Numbered from the stretch's first letter, positions 26,557 to 36,778 are shown. The stretch: DNA of 64,000 bases from Novimethylophilus kurashikiensis (GCF_003112435.1 NZ_BDOQ01000003.1:680549-744548), one strand, 5' to 3'. A program made the numbers and translations. Notes: a model not told the origin generated them from the letters alone.

Positions 26557-26646
26557 ATGTATGTGACTGTATTGCAAGAGAATTTAAGGGCTATGAGCTG
26601 GTTGAATGGAGACCGAAAGCTACTCGCCGTAGGGGATATGGTGTAA
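26557..26646 (+). CDS. Possible 29-residue small protein
   Basis: A short frame MYVTVLQENLRAMSWLNGDR plus nine residues (KLLAVGDMV) has a strong GGAGG 9 nt before its ATG. Nothing recognisable is encoded. It is the only start with a good ribosome-binding site in the 366-bp gap between nsrR and ugd. Confidence 0.3.
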   Translation: MYVTVLQENLRAMSWLNGDRKLLAVGDMV

Positions 26647-26766
26647 GATGCGCCTCCCGGTGAACAGGGAAATCATTCTTGCGGAGCATGCCATGAAAGG
26701 GCGAAGCTGGCGCACTATCGAGAATGGATTACGCGAGTATCAAATGCGACCCTGGTTACCAGATTC

Positions 26767-26796
26767 AAAAGCCCGACTGGAGACAGTTGGGCTTTT
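26767..26796. terminator. Weak hairpin terminator
   Basis: GCCCGACT/AGTTGGGC stem flanked by AAAA and TTTT. It may end a short transcript from the nsrR-ugd gap or isolate ugd. Confidence 0.55.
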
Positions 26797-26848
26797 CGTA
26801 TTCAGCATGTACGCTTGATGGGCTTCGAGTCCGGATGAGGGGGCAACA

Positions 26849-28015
26849 ATGAAAATCGCGATCGCCGGCACAGGATATGTCGGTCTTTCCAACGCTTGTC
26901 TTTTTGCGCAGCATCACGAAGTGGTGGCGCTGGATATCGTCGCGGACAAGGTGGCTACGATCAACATTAAAAAGAGCCCGATCGTCGATCACGAGATCGA
27001 GGAATTCCTGGCGCATCGCCCCCTGAACCTCCGCGCCACGCTGGACAAGAAGGAAGCCTACGAAGGTGCCGATTTCGTCGTCATCGCCACGCCGACGGAT
27101 TACGACCCTGATACTAACTACTTCAACACGTCTTCCGTCGAGGCGGTGATTCGCGATGTCATGGCGATCAATCCCAAGGCCGTCATGGTGATCAAGTCGA
27201 CGGTGCCGGTCGGGTTTACACAGCATGCTCGCCAGGAATACGGTTGCGATAACCTGATCTTTTCGCCCGAATTCCTGCGTGAAGGTAAGGCATTGCACGA
27301 TAACTTGTACCCCTCGCGTATCGTGGTGGGCGAGCGCACGGAACGCGCCAAGGTGTTTGCTAATCTGCTATTGGAAGGGGCGGTGCAGAAAGACGCCCCC
27401 GTATTGTTTGCCGACTCGACGGAAGCAGAAGCCATTAAGCTCTTTTCCAACACCTATCTCGCCATGCGCGTCGCCTATTTCAACGAATTGGATACCTATG
27501 CCGCGACGCACGGCCTGGATACCCGCCAGATCATCGACGGCGTCTGCCTCGATCCGCGTATTGGTGCGCACTACAACAATCCTTCGTTCGGCTACGGTGG
27601 GTATTGCCTGCCCAAGGACACCAAGCAGTTGCTCGCCAACTACAAGGATGTGCCGCAAAGCCTAATCAAGGCCATCGTCGAGGCCAATACCACGCGCAAG
27701 GATTTCATCGCCGACGAGATCATCCGCAAGCAGCCGCGCGTGGTCGGCGTTTATCGCCTCATCATGAAAGCCGGTTCGGACAATTTCCGCGCGTCGAGCA
27801 TCCAGGGCATCATGAAACGCATCAAGGCCAAGGGGATCGAAGTGATCGTGTATGAGCCGGTGCTCACTGAAGATGATTTCTTTCATTCGCGCGTCGTCAA
27901 CGACCTGGCCGCTTTCAAGCGTGAATCCGACGTCATCGTAGCCAACCGCATGACAGACGACATCAGCGATGTGGCCGACAAGGTCTACAGCCGCGACTTG
28001 TTCGGAAACGACTAA
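26849..28015 (+). CDS. ugd: UDP-glucose 6-dehydrogenase
   Basis: Ugd oxidises UDP-glucose to UDP-glucuronate for surface polysaccharides. The 388-residue protein is of the short E. coli-like type. It has the Rossmann motif [34 protein letters not shown] and [20 protein letters not shown]. The catalytic Cys is in [22 protein letters not shown] lies upstream of the ATG. It is probably transcribed alone or with the two sulfur-transfer genes that follow at short spacing. Confidence 0.94.
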   Translation: MKIAIAGTGYVGLSNACLFAQHHEVVALDIVADKVATINIKKSPIVDHEIEEFLAHRPLNLRATLDKKEAYEGADFVVIATPTDYDPDTNYFNTSSVEAVIRDVMAINPKAVMVIKSTVPVGFTQHARQEYGCDNLIFSPEFLREGKALHDNLYPSRIVVGERTERAKVFANLLLEGAVQKDAPVLFADSTEAEAIKLFSNTYLAMRVAYFNELDTYAATHGLDTRQIIDGVCLDPRIGAHYNNPSFGYGGYCLPKDTKQLLANYKDVPQSLIKAIVEANTTRKDFIADEIIRKQPRVVGVYRLIMKAGSDNFRASSIQGIMKRIKAKGIEVIVYEPVLTEDDFFHSRVVNDLAAFKRESDVIVANRMTDDISDVADKVYSRDLFGND

Positions 28016-28032
28016 ACAGGGAACATAACGCC

Positions 28033-28356
28033 ATGGCTTCCTATACTGAAATCGATGCCGCAACGCTGCACGGCATGCTGGAAAACGACCAGGTGTTGTT
28101 GGTCGACGTGCGCAATGACGATGAAGTGATGCGCGGGGTAATTCCAGGTGCCATGCACATGGCGCTGCACTTGCTGCCGATTCGCGCCGGTGAATTGCCG
28201 GACGGCGTGCCCATCGTTTTTTATTGCCACAGCGGAATACGCTCGGCACATGCCTGCGCCTTCATGGCCAACCAGGGGCACGAGAATCTTTTCAATCTGC
28301 AAGGTGGCGTGCTGGCATGGGGCAAGGCCGGTTACCCGTTTGCAGCGAAGTCTTGA
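28033..28356 (+). CDS. Rhodanese-like sulfurtransferase
   Basis: A 107-residue single-domain rhodanese. The motif LLVDVRNDDEVMRGVIPGAM is followed by the active-site loop FYCHSGIRSAHA, with Cys as persulfide carrier. It probably passes sulfur to the TusA encoded 17 nt downstream; the acceptor pathway is not shown. Confidence 0.9.
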   Translation: MASYTEIDAATLHGMLENDQVLLVDVRNDDEVMRGVIPGAMHMALHLLPIRAGELPDGVPIVFYCHSGIRSAHACAFMANQGHENLFNLQGGVLAWGKAGYPFAAKS

Positions 28357-28373
28357 CCAGAGAATTAAACCGG

Positions 28374-28607
28374 ATGGAATTCGATAAGGAACTCAACGCA
28401 CGCGGTCTCAACTGTCCGCTTCCTATCTTGCGCTGCAAGAAGGCGCTAGCCGAAATCGAAGGTGGGCAGGTGTTGAAGGTCATCGCGACGGACCGAGGTT
28501 CGGTCAAGGATTTCCAGGCGTTCTGCAAGCAGACCGGACACGAGCTGCTATCGCTCGATGAAGGCGAAAGCGAGTTCACCTTCTTCATCCGCAAGCGCGT
28601 CAGCTGA
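28374..28607 (+). CDS. tusA: TusA-family sulfur carrier
   Basis: A 77-residue sulfur carrier. The invariant CPxP motif is in LNARGLNCPLPILRCKKAL, and the family segment IATDRGSVKDFQAFCKQTGH follows. It accepts persulfide sulfur from rhodanese or cysteine desulfurase for tRNA thiolation, molybdopterin or sulfur oxidation. It ends 8 bp inside the convergent transporter gene. Confidence 0.92.
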   Translation: MEFDKELNARGLNCPLPILRCKKALAEIEGGQVLKVIATDRGSVKDFQAFCKQTGHELLSLDEGESEFTFFIRKRVS

Positions 28608-29637
28608 TACTGGCGCCCAGCCAGTGGCCGATGAAATAGGTCACCACGCCAGCTACACCCCCGATTGACAGCATTCTCAACCCGCTCCACAAGGCATGGC
28701 GCCCGGTGAAAAGCGATAGCGTGGCGCCTACCAGAAACAGTGCCATGCACGACAAGCTGATTGCGATCAGAAGGGGGTGCCGCTGGAAATCCAGCAAATA
28801 AGGCACCAGCGGCACCAATCCGCCGAAGGTAAAGGCAAAGAATGACGACAGGGCCGCCAGCCAAGGCGAGCCCAACTCGTCCGGGTTCAAGCCCAATTCC
28901 TCGCGAGCAAGGGTGTCCAGTCCCAATTCGGGATCGTCTATCATGCGCTTCGCCAGCGCATACGCCTCGTCCCGTTCCATGCCTCGCGCCTGGTAGATAA
29001 GGGCCAGCTCCTCGGTTTCCTCGCGCGGATATTGTGCCAACTCGTCCCGTTCCAGTCCGATCTGGTATTCGAACATTTCGCGCTGGGCGCGCATCGAAAT
29101 CCATTCGCCTGCCGCCATCGAGAACGCGCCTGCCAGCAAGCCGGCCACCCCGGTCAGCAGGATGGTGCTGCTTGTCCGGGTGGCACCGGCAATCCCCATG
29201 ACCAAGAGCGCAATAGAGACCAGTCCGTCGTTGACGCCGAACACTGCTGCCCGTAATCCGCCAGAAGCGCCCTTGCCGCGGTGGCTGGCGCCGACGTCAT
29301 TGACTGAGAGCGGCATGGGATGGCCGCTGGGGCGATAACTGGCATAAACAGAAAGGCCGCGAATCTTCATGGCAGCCAGCACCGGCTTGATCTTGCGGGG
29401 GCCGAGGCGGCTGGCGAGCCAAGCTACGACCCGGGCCCGCAGACCGGGCCGATACGTAGTTGGGATGGACAACCCCTGCTTGCGGAGTTCCAGCGTCCAC
29501 AGTTCCGCTTGCTGGTCGGCCTCATGCGCAAGTTCTAGGAACAACAATTGCCGCGGCGACCCCGATTCGCAGTCGGAGAGGATGCGGTAGAGATAGGCGG
29601 AGGTTTTTTCCTCTTTCCAGCTTTCGAATGCGTGCAT
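28600..29637 (-). CDS. VIT1/CCC1 transporter with N-terminal ferritin-like domain
   Basis: A 345-residue protein. Residues 1-about 130 are soluble and helical (SAYLYRILSDCESGSPRQLL, ELAHEADQQAELW), resembling the ferritin-like domain of VIT1/CCC1 family members. The membrane part starts at GLRAAVFGVNDGLVSIALLV, has the family GEWISMRAQREM segment and ends with paired helices. Relatives move iron or manganese out of the cytoplasm. The start at 29637 has AGGAG 9 nt upstream; a longer frame lacks support. Confidence 0.85.
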   Translation of the reverse strand: MHAFESWKEEKTSAYLYRILSDCESGSPRQLLFLELAHEADQQAELWTLELRKQGLSIPTTYRPGLRARVVAWLASRLGPRKIKPVLAAMKIRGLSVYASYRPSGHPMPLSVNDVGASHRGKGASGGLRAAVFGVNDGLVSIALLVMGIAGATRTSSTILLTGVAGLLAGAFSMAAGEWISMRAQREMFEYQIGLERDELAQYPREETEELALIYQARGMERDEAYALAKRMIDDPELGLDTLAREELGLNPDELGSPWLAALSSFFAFTFGGLVPLVPYLLDFQRHPLLIAISLSCMALFLVGATLSLFTGRHALWSGLRMLSIGGVAGVVTYFIGHWLGASIS

Positions 29638-29662
29638 AGCCGGGCTCCTAGAAAGCGATAGC

Positions 29663-31159
29663 TTACTGGTTTTTATCGAAACGGCGGAACTGCACGGCCT
29701 CGGCGATATGGTCGCTTGAAATATCGGATTTCCCCGCGCAATCGGCAATGGTACGGGCGACTTTGAGAATGCGATGATAAGAGCGCGGCGAAAGATCGAG
29801 CTTGCCGATGGCTTGCTTCAGCAAGGCTGCGCCTGCAGCGTCGAGTTGGCAATAGCGTTCGATCTCCTGTGGCGACAAAATGGTGTTGGGCTGCCCCTGC
29901 CTGGCCAGTTGGCGTTGTCGAGCATTCACGACGCGGCTCTGGATATCCGAGCTAGGTTCGCCGTCCGCTGCTGCGGTAAGTTCCGATTCAGACAATGCTG
30001 GCACTTCGATCCGCATGTCGATGCGGTCCAGCAACGGGCCTGAGATCTTGCCGCGGTAGCGCGCCACCTGATCCGGGGTACATCGGCAGCGGCCATTGGT
30101 GTGACCCAAATAGCCGCAAGGACAGGGATTCATCGCCGCGATCAGCTGAAACCTTGCCGGGAACTCGGCTTGCCGCGCGGCGCGCGAAATATGGATGCGA
30201 CCCGATTCGAGCGGTTCGCGCAATACTTCGAGAACGGGCCGGGCGAACTCGGTCAGTTCGTCGAGGAACAACACGCCGTTGTGTGCGAGTGATATCTCGC
30301 CAGGTCTCGGCGTTCCGCCGCCGCCGACCAGCGCCACGCCCGACGCCGTGTGGTGGGGCGCGCGGTAGGGGCGCTGTTTCCAACATTCGACCTTGAATCC
30401 GCCAGTCAACGAGAGAATGGCGGCGGACTCCAGGGCCTCCTCATCCGTCATCGGCGGCAAGATGCCGGGGAAACGCGCGGCCAGCATCGACTTGCCTGTC
30501 CCCGGCGGACCGGACATCAGCAGGCTATGGTTACCCGCAGCGGCAATCTCAAGCGCGCGTTTGGCGTGGCGCTGGCCTTTGACCTCGCTGAAATCGGGAA
30601 AAGACCGGATATCCACCTGTGTCTCAATCTGCTGCAAGGTCAGGGCTTGCTGCCCGGTCAAATGCGCGCAGACTTCCAGTAGCGAACGGGCGGGGTAAAT
30701 CGTCGCGTCCTTGACCAAGGCAGCTTCCGCAGCGCTTGGCAAAGGCAGCACGAAAGCACGGCCATCGCGGCTGGCCTTGAGCGTCATTGCCAATGCGCCT
30801 CGAATGGGACGAAGTTCTCCCGTCAGCGCCAATTCCCCAGCAAATTCGTATTCTTTGAGTTTGTCTGATGGCACCTGGCCTGAGGCCGCGAGAATGCCGA
30901 GCGCGATGGGGAGGTCGAAGCGGCCGCTTTCCTTGGGCAAGTCGGCCGGCGCCAAATTGACAGTGATCCGGCGTGCTGGAAATTCGAAGTGAGCGTTTTG
31001 CAGGGCAGCGCGGACGCGATCCTTGCTTTCTTTAACCTCGGCTTCGGGTAAGCCGACGATATTGAAATTGGGCAATCCGTTGGCGAGATGGACTTCCACC
31101 GTTACCGGCGGCGCGTCCATGCCCGAAAGCCCGCGGCTATGCAGTACGGCCAGTCCCAT
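29663..31159 (-). CDS. comM: YifB/ComM Mg-chelatase-like AAA+ helicase
   Basis: A 498-residue ATPase. In naturally transformable bacteria ComM is a branch-migration helicase. The N-terminal Lon-like domain shows PPVTVEVHLANGLPNFNIVG and KESGRFDLPIALGILAASG. The AAA+ core has Walker A LLMSGPPGTGKSMLA and Walker B GVLFLDELTEF, a PCPCGYLG zinc-finger-like insert, and a C-terminal lid. The pilus operon later in the window would fit competence, but that link is inference. Confidence 0.93.
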   Translation of the reverse strand: MGLAVLHSRGLSGMDAPPVTVEVHLANGLPNFNIVGLPEAEVKESKDRVRAALQNAHFEFPARRITVNLAPADLPKESGRFDLPIALGILAASGQVPSDKLKEYEFAGELALTGELRPIRGALAMTLKASRDGRAFVLPLPSAAEAALVKDATIYPARSLLEVCAHLTGQQALTLQQIETQVDIRSFPDFSEVKGQRHAKRALEIAAAGNHSLLMSGPPGTGKSMLAARFPGILPPMTDEEALESAAILSLTGGFKVECWKQRPYRAPHHTASGVALVGGGGTPRPGEISLAHNGVLFLDELTEFARPVLEVLREPLESGRIHISRAARQAEFPARFQLIAAMNPCPCGYLGHTNGRCRCTPDQVARYRGKISGPLLDRIDMRIEVPALSESELTAAADGEPSSDIQSRVVNARQRQLARQGQPNTILSPQEIERYCQLDAAGAALLKQAIGKLDLSPRSYHRILKVARTIADCAGKSDISSDHIAEAVQFRRFDKNQ

Positions 31160-31254
31160 GGCGACTCCTTTGTTATTGTTGTTGTCGGTACCGAAATTTT
31201 TGCATCACGGCTCAACGCAGCCGAGACGGCCGCGTTGCCGCAATGCCTGGCGAC

Positions 31255-31494
31255 TTATTCGCCCTTGCGAGCCTCCAGCTCGGCCACGCGTGCCTCCAGC
31301 GCCAGCAATTGTTCGCGGGCTTTTTGCAGTACCTGGGTTTGCGCGTCGAATTCTTCGCGCGTCACCAGGTCGAGCTTGCCGAAAGCGCTTTGCAGCATGG
31401 CGCGCATGTTCTTTTCCAGGTCGCCGGCCGGCGTTTCCTGAATCAGGCGGTTGATGCGGTTGCCGATTTCATCTAAAAACTTTGTGTCCAGCAT
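31255..31494 (-). CDS. ubiK: Ubiquinone biosynthesis accessory factor UbiK
   Basis: A 79-residue BMFP-domain coiled-coil protein (former YqiC) that assists the Ubi complex in aerobic ubiquinone synthesis. It begins MLDTKFLDEIGNRINRLIQE and has the conserved SAFGKLDLVTREEFDAQTQV block. ATG 31494 with AAGGAAAG upstream is preferred to the in-frame ATG at 31512. The pair ubiK-yifB is common in proteobacteria. Confidence 0.9.
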   Translation of the reverse strand: MLDTKFLDEIGNRINRLIQETPAGDLEKNMRAMLQSAFGKLDLVTREEFDAQTQVLQKAREQLLALEARVAELEARKGE

Positions 31495-31552
31495 TGTGGC
31501 TTTCCTTTTCAAAACGCTAGTTTAACAGTCGCTACTTCCCGCTGCCCAGTCG

Positions 31553-31590
31553 TGCACCAAAACGCTTCAATCTAGCATTTTTATGGTGCG
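31553..31590. promoter_or_regulatory. NtrC-like enhancer sites
   Basis: TGCACC-N5-GCTTCA (31553-31569) and AGCATT-N5-GGTGCG (31574-31590) each keep one good half of the NtrC consensus TGCACC-N5-GGTGCA. They lie 75-110 bp upstream of the sigma-54 promoter at 31664, the usual enhancer distance. Confidence 0.5.
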
Positions 31591-31663
31591 GAATAGGGCG
31601 AGATGACAGTGCCTATCCCCCTTGATCTTCCTCAAGTGATTGATTTTATGAGTCTGGAGTCCT

Positions 31664-31679
31664 TGGCATGTTCTCTGCT
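31664..31679 (+). promoter_or_regulatory. Sigma-54 promoter of the urea/guanidine operon
   Basis: TGGCATGTTCTCTGCT matches the sigma-54 consensus TGGCAYRNNNNTTGCW at all but one position, with correct GG-N10-GC spacing. Transcription would begin near 31690, 42 nt before the first gene. Confidence 0.75.
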
Positions 31680-31682
31680 TTA

Positions 31683-31712
31683 AGTATTACTGTTTTTATT
31701 TCCAGTAATACT
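31683..31712. promoter_or_regulatory. 30-bp palindrome over the start site (NikR-type operator candidate)
   Basis: AGTATTACTG and CAGTAATACT are perfect 10-bp arms 10 bp apart. Read as GTATTA-N16-TAATAC, the spacing equals that of the NikR operator GTATGA-N16-TCATAC. It covers about -7 to +23 relative to the predicted sigma-54 start. A NikR-like regulator is encoded in the same operon (36779-37243). Confidence 0.6.
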
Positions 31713-31731
31713 AACTATCGGGAGAGCTGCA

Positions 31732-32712
31732 ATGATGTCCAAACGACGGTTTTTGAAGCATGCGTTGGTAGGTGTATCCCTGGCGATGTTCGCCAACCTG
31801 GGTTGGGCGGGCACGCCGCTCAAGATCGGCTATAGCGATTGGCCGGGCTGGGTAGCATGGCAGGTGGCAATCGAGAAGGGCTGGTTCAAGGAAGCCGGCG
31901 TCGACGTGCAGTTCGACTGGTTCGATTATTCCGCGTCCATGGATGCCTTTACCGCGGGCAAGATCGATGCGGTGACTGTAACCAACGGGGATGCGCTGGT
32001 GACCGGTGCAGGCGGTGCCAAGAACGTGATGATCCTGCTCACGGATTATTCCAACGGTAACGATATGATTGTCGCCAAGCCCGGCATCAAGAGTCTGAAA
32101 GACCTCAAGGGTAAGAAAGTCGGCCTGGAAACTGGTCTGGTCGAGCACCTCTTGCTGCTCAACGGCATGGAAAAAGTCGGCATGAAGGAATCCGACGTCA
32201 CCATCGTCAACACCAAGACCAACGAAACGCCGCAGGCGCTTGCCGCCGGGGACTTGGCCGCCATCGGCGCCTGGCAGCCCAACTCGGGCGAAGCCATGAA
32301 GCGCGTGCCCGGCGCCAAGCCCATCTATACCTCCGCCAACGAGCCGGGACTGATCTACGACGTGTTGACCGTAAGCCCGACGTCACTCGCGAGCCGTCGT
32401 GCCGATTGGCAGAAGGTGATCAAGGTGTGGGACAAGGTGGTGACTTACATCAATGATCCCAAGACCCAGCCGGATGCGGTGAAGATCATGTCCGCCCGCG
32501 TCGGCCTGAAGCCCGAAGCCTATCTGCCGCTGCTCAAGGGGACCAAGTTGTTGAGTCTGGAAGAAGGCAAGAAGGTGTTCGTCAAGGCCGACGGCTTCAA
32601 GTCGCTCTACGGTTCTTCCAAGATCGCCGACAGCTTCAACGTGAAGTACGGCGTCTACAAGCAGCCGCAAGACCTCGGCAAGGCCATCGATCCCACCCTC
32701 GCGACCAAGTAA
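31732..32712 (+). CDS. ABC transporter substrate-binding protein
   Basis: A 326-residue exported protein of the SsuA/TauA/NMT1-like family. The signal region [20 protein letters not shown] resembles a Tat signal (KR variant) and ends near GWAG. The mature fold shows [31 protein letters not shown] and [12 protein letters not shown]. Proteins of this subgroup accompany urea-carboxylase-type clusters and probably bind a small nitrogen compound. GGGAG precedes the ATG. It is the first gene of a long operon. Confidence 0.85.
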   Translation: MMSKRRFLKHALVGVSLAMFANLGWAGTPLKIGYSDWPGWVAWQVAIEKGWFKEAGVDVQFDWFDYSASMDAFTAGKIDAVTVTNGDALVTGAGGAKNVMILLTDYSNGNDMIVAKPGIKSLKDLKGKKVGLETGLVEHLLLLNGMEKVGMKESDVTIVNTKTNETPQALAAGDLAAIGAWQPNSGEAMKRVPGAKPIYTSANEPGLIYDVLTVSPTSLASRRADWQKVIKVWDKVVTYINDPKTQPDAVKIMSARVGLKPEAYLPLLKGTKLLSLEEGKKVFVKADGFKSLYGSSKIADSFNVKYGVYKQPQDLGKAIDPTLATK

Positions 32713-32730
32713 GCAGAAGGAGCAACGGGA

Positions 32731-33696
32731 ATGAGCTTATCCTCTTGGTTTGCAGTCCGCAGGGAGCTGTCGCCGCAGAAGCGCACCCTGCTGGGGGTGG
32801 GTTCGTTCCTGCTGCCGCTGTTGATCTGGTGCGTGGTGAGTTACGTGCCGTTCGTCTGGCACCCTATGGTCCAGGTAAGCCAACCGGGCGACGTCGATTA
32901 TTTCCAGGTCGGCATGCTGGTGGACAAGAACGTCTACCGGGACGAAGTCGCCAACATGCAGGCGCAGCACAAGGCCCTGCCGCAAGGCCAACCGGCCAAC
33001 CCGATCTACCTGCCGGCGCCGCACGAAGTGGCCAAGGCGTTCTACACCGCGTTTACCACCGAGCCCGAACAGAAAGACGGCCAGTGGTTGCATCAAAGCC
33101 TGTGGCACAGCATTCAGATCATCTTCTGGGGATTCGTGGTGTCCTCGCTCATCGGCGTGCCGCTGGGCATTCTGTGCGGCACCTATAGCGCGATTTCCCG
33201 CGTCCACGAACCGTTCATCGAATTCTTCCGCTATCTGCCGGCACCGGCGTTCGGCGCACTGGCGGTCGCCATCCTGGGCATCTACGACGGCCCCAAGATC
33301 GCGATTATCGTCATCGGCACGCTGTTCCAGCAGGTACTCATCATCGCCAACACCACGCGCAAGCTGGACTACGCCTTGCTGGAGGCCGCCATGACGCTGG
33401 GCACCAGCAAGCTCAAATTGCTCATGCATGTGGTGATTCCCGGCATCCTGCCGGAACTCTACCGCGATCAGCGCATCCTGCTGGGCTGGGCGTGGACTTA
33501 CCTCATCGTCGCCGAACTCATCGGCACCTCGTCGGGCATTACATGGTTCATCACCCAGCAAGCGCGCTACCAGCATTTCGATAACGTCTACGCGGCCATT
33601 TTCATCATCGGCTTCATCGGCCTGGGTTGCGACTTGATCCTGGCGTGGCTCGGCAAGCGGTTCTTCCCGTGGGATCGCCCGGCGAACAAGGAATAG
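32731..33696 (+). CDS. ABC transporter permease
   Basis: A 321-residue inner-membrane permease. After TM1 (residues about 18-36) a long periplasmic insert of about 70 residues precedes the core BPD transmembrane domain (from [20 protein letters not shown]). The EAA-type loop [20 protein letters not shown] docks the ATPase. It sits 18 nt after the binding-protein gene. Confidence 0.9.
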   Translation: MSLSSWFAVRRELSPQKRTLLGVGSFLLPLLIWCVVSYVPFVWHPMVQVSQPGDVDYFQVGMLVDKNVYRDEVANMQAQHKALPQGQPANPIYLPAPHEVAKAFYTAFTTEPEQKDGQWLHQSLWHSIQIIFWGFVVSSLIGVPLGILCGTYSAISRVHEPFIEFFRYLPAPAFGALAVAILGIYDGPKIAIIVIGTLFQQVLIIANTTRKLDYALLEAAMTLGTSKLKLLMHVVIPGILPELYRDQRILLGWAWTYLIVAELIGTSSGITWFITQQARYQHFDNVYAAIFIIGFIGLGCDLILAWLGKRFFPWDRPANKE

Positions 33697-33706
33697 GGGA
33701 GGAGCT

Positions 33707-34621
33707 ATGAACAACATCGTTAACCTGCCGAGCTACCTCGAACAATCCGATGCGGTGCGTGAACGCTTCGAGCGCATCAAGCAGCGCGAGGTCATCCTCG
33801 AAGTGAAAAACCTGGGCAAGACCTACAAGACGGCCAAAGGAGAAGTGACGGCGTTGAAGGACGTCAACTTCAAGACGCACCGCCGCGAATTCGTCTGCAT
33901 CATCGGGCCGTCCGGCTGTGGCAAATCCACGCTGGCGCGGATCCTGGCCGGGCTGGAATCCCATACTTCGGGTGAAGTGCTGGTGGATGGCAAGCCAGTC
34001 AACGGGCCGGGCCGCGACCGCGGCATGGTGTTCCAAGGCTATACCCTGTTTCCATGGCTCAGTGTTCGCCGCAACGTGATGTTCGGGCTGGAGATGAACG
34101 GCAGCCTGCGCGAGGAAGCCGCGCGCGAAGCCGATCTCTGGCTGGAACTGGTGGGCCTGGAGAAATTCGCTAATGCCTATCCGCACGAACTCTCAGGCGG
34201 CATGAAACAACGCGTGGCGATTGCCCGCGCCCTGGTCAACCAACCGCGCGTGCTGCTGATGGACGAGCCTTTCGGCGCATTGGATGCGCAATCTCGCGCC
34301 AAGATGCAGCAGCATCTGCTGGAAATCTGGCGCAATGTCGATATCACCATCGTCTTCATCACGCACGACCTCGACGAGGCCATCTTCCTCGCCGACCGTA
34401 TTCTGGTGCTCAAGGCGCATCCCGGCGAGGTGCAGGAGCTGATCGAGGTGCCGGTGCCGCGCCCGCGTAGCGCCCAGCAATACGTCAGCCCGGAATTCCT
34501 CGCCACCAAGGCGCGGCTGGAATCGCTTATTCATCCGCCTACGCCGCCGGTGGACGAGCAGGCCGAGGCCGTGAAGCCTCGCATGATCCGTTTCGTCAAT
34601 GTCGAGGACAACGTCGAATGA
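33707..34621 (+). CDS. ABC transporter ATP-binding protein
   Basis: A 304-residue ATPase of the nitrate/sulfonate/taurine type. It has Walker [19 protein letters not shown], the Q loop [15 protein letters not shown], signature [16 protein letters not shown], Walker [15 protein letters not shown] and the H-loop [16 protein letters not shown]. An N-terminal extension of about 30 residues precedes the domain. Its stop overlaps the creatininase-family gene by 4 nt. Confidence 0.93.
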   Translation: MNNIVNLPSYLEQSDAVRERFERIKQREVILEVKNLGKTYKTAKGEVTALKDVNFKTHRREFVCIIGPSGCGKSTLARILAGLESHTSGEVLVDGKPVNGPGRDRGMVFQGYTLFPWLSVRRNVMFGLEMNGSLREEAAREADLWLELVGLEKFANAYPHELSGGMKQRVAIARALVNQPRVLLMDEPFGALDAQSRAKMQQHLLEIWRNVDITIVFITHDLDEAIFLADRILVLKAHPGEVQELIEVPVPRPRSAQQYVSPEFLATKARLESLIHPPTPPVDEQAEAVKPRMIRFVNVEDNVE

Positions 34622-35400
34622 GTACCCACTGGGCGCATCTCACCTGGGCGGAGCTGCCGGAAAAAATCCGCGCAGCAGGCCATGCCGCAATCCTCCCCAT
34701 TGGTGCCACCGAGCAGCACGGCCCGCATATGGGCTGCGGGATGGATTACGTACTGGCCGACCTTTTGTGCACCCATGTTTCACATGAAACCGGCGTGCCT
34801 ATGCTGCCGACCATGCCCTACGGCTGCTCGCTGGGCCACAGCCATCGCTGGCCGGGGACCATTGCGGTACAGCCGATCACGCTGATCAACCTGATCAAGG
34901 ACATGGGCGACTGGGCTTACCAAAGCGGCATCCGCCGGCTGTTCATCGTCAATACCCACGTCACCAATGCCGCGCCGCTGCGTTGCGCACTGGAAATGCT
35001 ACGCGCCGAGCACGACGACATGATGGTGGCGGTATTCAATTCGGCCGTCATCAGCCAGCGCGTGCGCGAATTCCATTTCGCCGATGGCGACGACTGGCAT
35101 GCCAACGATGCAGAAACCTCGCTCATGCTCGCCAAAGCGCCGCACATGGTACGGCCGGAAAAACTGGCCGAAGCCGATGACCCGGACCGTACCGACGGCC
35201 TCGTCTTCGCCCACCCGGTGAATCGCACCAGCACCAACGGCGTGACCGGCCAGCCCAGCATTGCCACGGCCGAGAAGGGCGAGCAGTGGTTCCGCTGGAT
35301 GGTGGAGGACCTTGCCGCGCTGATCAATAAGGGGCTGACCGAAGAGCCGCCCTTGCCGCACTCGTATTTTCACAGCTGTACATCAGGGGACATTGCATGA
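34618..35400 (+). CDS. Creatininase-family amidohydrolase
   Basis: A 260-residue metal-dependent hydrolase of the creatininase fold. The family metal site reads [20 protein letters not shown] (Glu, His and Asp ligands), followed by [28 protein letters not shown] and [14 protein letters not shown]. Known members open creatinine or hydrolyse formamide intermediates. In this cluster it may release guanidine or urea from a larger compound; that is inference. It overlaps both neighbours by 4 nt. Confidence 0.85.
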   Translation: MSTHWAHLTWAELPEKIRAAGHAAILPIGATEQHGPHMGCGMDYVLADLLCTHVSHETGVPMLPTMPYGCSLGHSHRWPGTIAVQPITLINLIKDMGDWAYQSGIRRLFIVNTHVTNAAPLRCALEMLRAEHDDMMVAVFNSAVISQRVREFHFADGDDWHANDAETSLMLAKAPHMVRPEKLAEADDPDRTDGLVFAHPVNRTSTNGVTGQPSIATAEKGEQWFRWMVEDLAALINKGLTEEPPLPHSYFHSCTSGDIA

Positions 35401-36758
35401 AGACCAAGGAGCAAATCGCCGCGATCCAGAAGGATCTCGAATCCAAGGGCGTGAAGTACTGCATCGGAGCTTACGTGGACATCCACGGTGTACCAAAAGC
35501 CAAGGTCGTGCCCATCGGGCACCTGGAACAGATGGCGGGCGGTTCGGAGCGCTACACCGGCTACGCGCTGGACGGACTCGGCCAGGCGCCGAGCGACGAC
35601 GAGATCACGTCGATTCCCGATCTCGACCACATCATCCCGCTGCCGTGGGAACCCAAGGTGGCGTGGATGCCGGCGGACAACGGCTTCCAGGGCGAGCTGT
35701 ATCCGCTCAATACTCGCGTGGCGTTGAAGAACGTGCTGGCGCAAGCGGCTGAAATGGGCTTCGGCATGAACCTGGGTATCGAGTGCGAGATTTACCTGCT
35801 AAAACAGGAAGCCGACGGCAAGCTCGCCATCCCCAATCCGGACGACAAGCTGGTGAAGCCTTGCTACGACGTGCGCGGCTTCATGGACAACTTCACCTGG
35901 CTGGACAAGATGGCGACCGCCATCAACGATCTCGGCTGGGATTTGTATTCCTTCGACCACGAGGACGGCAACAGCCAGTTCGAGTTCGATTTCATGTATG
36001 CCGATGCGCTGACCATGTGCGACCGCTTCACCTTCTTCCGCACCATGGCCAAGCACTACGCCAAGGAAATGGGCCTTCTCGCGACCATGATGCCCAAGCC
36101 CTTTGCCGACAAGACCGGCACCGGCGCGCACTTCAATATGTCGCTATACGACCTCAAGACCGGCAAGAACATGTTTGCCTGCGACCCTAAGGACGATCCG
36201 CGTGGCTTGGGGCTGACGCCGCTGGGCTACCAGTTCATCGCTGGCGTGCTCAAACACGGCAAGGCGCTGTGCGCGGCATTTGCACCCACGGTCAACAGCT
36301 ACAAGCGCCTGGTGCGCCGCGGTGCGATGAGCTACTTCAGCTGGGCCCCGGTGTTCAACTCCTACGGCTCCAACAACCGGACCAACTCAGTGCGCGTGCC
36401 CATGGGCGGCGGCCGCTGTGAATCGCGCAACGCCGATGGCGCTGTGAATCCCTATCTCGCTGCGACGCTGGTACTGGCCGCAGGCCTGGAAGGCATCCGC
36501 GAAGGTTTGGACCCCGGCAAGCCGAACGAGGACAACCTGTACGACCTCAGCGAAGCCGAGCGCCTCGCCCGCGGCATCGAATTCCTGCCGCAAACGCTAC
36601 AGGAAGCCGTGGCTGCTTTTGCCGCCGACCCCCTGGTGGAAAAGACGCTGGGCAAGGAGCTGCGTGATGAGTTCATCACCTACAAGACGCAGGAATGGGA
36701 AACCTATCACTTGAGCGTGAGCCAATGGGAAATCGACCGCTATAGTTATCTCTTTTAG
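35397..36758 (+). CDS. Type III glutamine synthetase-like protein (GlnT group)
   Basis: A 453-residue glutamine-synthetase fold protein of the group annotated as type III glutamate-ammonia ligase. It has the beta-grasp N-terminal domain ([20 protein letters not shown]), the Glu/metal region [23 protein letters not shown] and [11 protein letters not shown]-site segments and NLYDLSEAE come near the end. It may assimilate ammonium released by the operon or glutamylate an amine. The operon position argues for the nitrogen source rather than general metabolism. Confidence 0.85.
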   Translation: MKTKEQIAAIQKDLESKGVKYCIGAYVDIHGVPKAKVVPIGHLEQMAGGSERYTGYALDGLGQAPSDDEITSIPDLDHIIPLPWEPKVAWMPADNGFQGELYPLNTRVALKNVLAQAAEMGFGMNLGIECEIYLLKQEADGKLAIPNPDDKLVKPCYDVRGFMDNFTWLDKMATAINDLGWDLYSFDHEDGNSQFEFDFMYADALTMCDRFTFFRTMAKHYAKEMGLLATMMPKPFADKTGTGAHFNMSLYDLKTGKNMFACDPKDDPRGLGLTPLGYQFIAGVLKHGKALCAAFAPTVNSYKRLVRRGAMSYFSWAPVFNSYGSNNRTNSVRVPMGGGRCESRNADGAVNPYLAATLVLAAGLEGIREGLDPGKPNEDNLYDLSEAERLARGIEFLPQTLQEAVAAFAADPLVEKTLGKELRDEFITYKTQEWETYHLSVSQWEIDRYSYLF

Positions 36759-36778
36759 ACCGAAGAGAGCTTCCCATC

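Noticed and set aside
26648..26818. 56-residue frame MRLPVNREIILAEHAMKGRS... before ugd
   Set aside because: It runs through the hairpin terminator at 26767, has no ribosome-binding site at its first ATG and has no recognisable similarity.
31500..31731. Guanidine riboswitch (ykkC types) before the transporter operon
   Set aside because: None of the conserved aptamer blocks was found in the 230-bp leader. Only a sigma-54 promoter, NtrC-like sites and a palindrome are visible.
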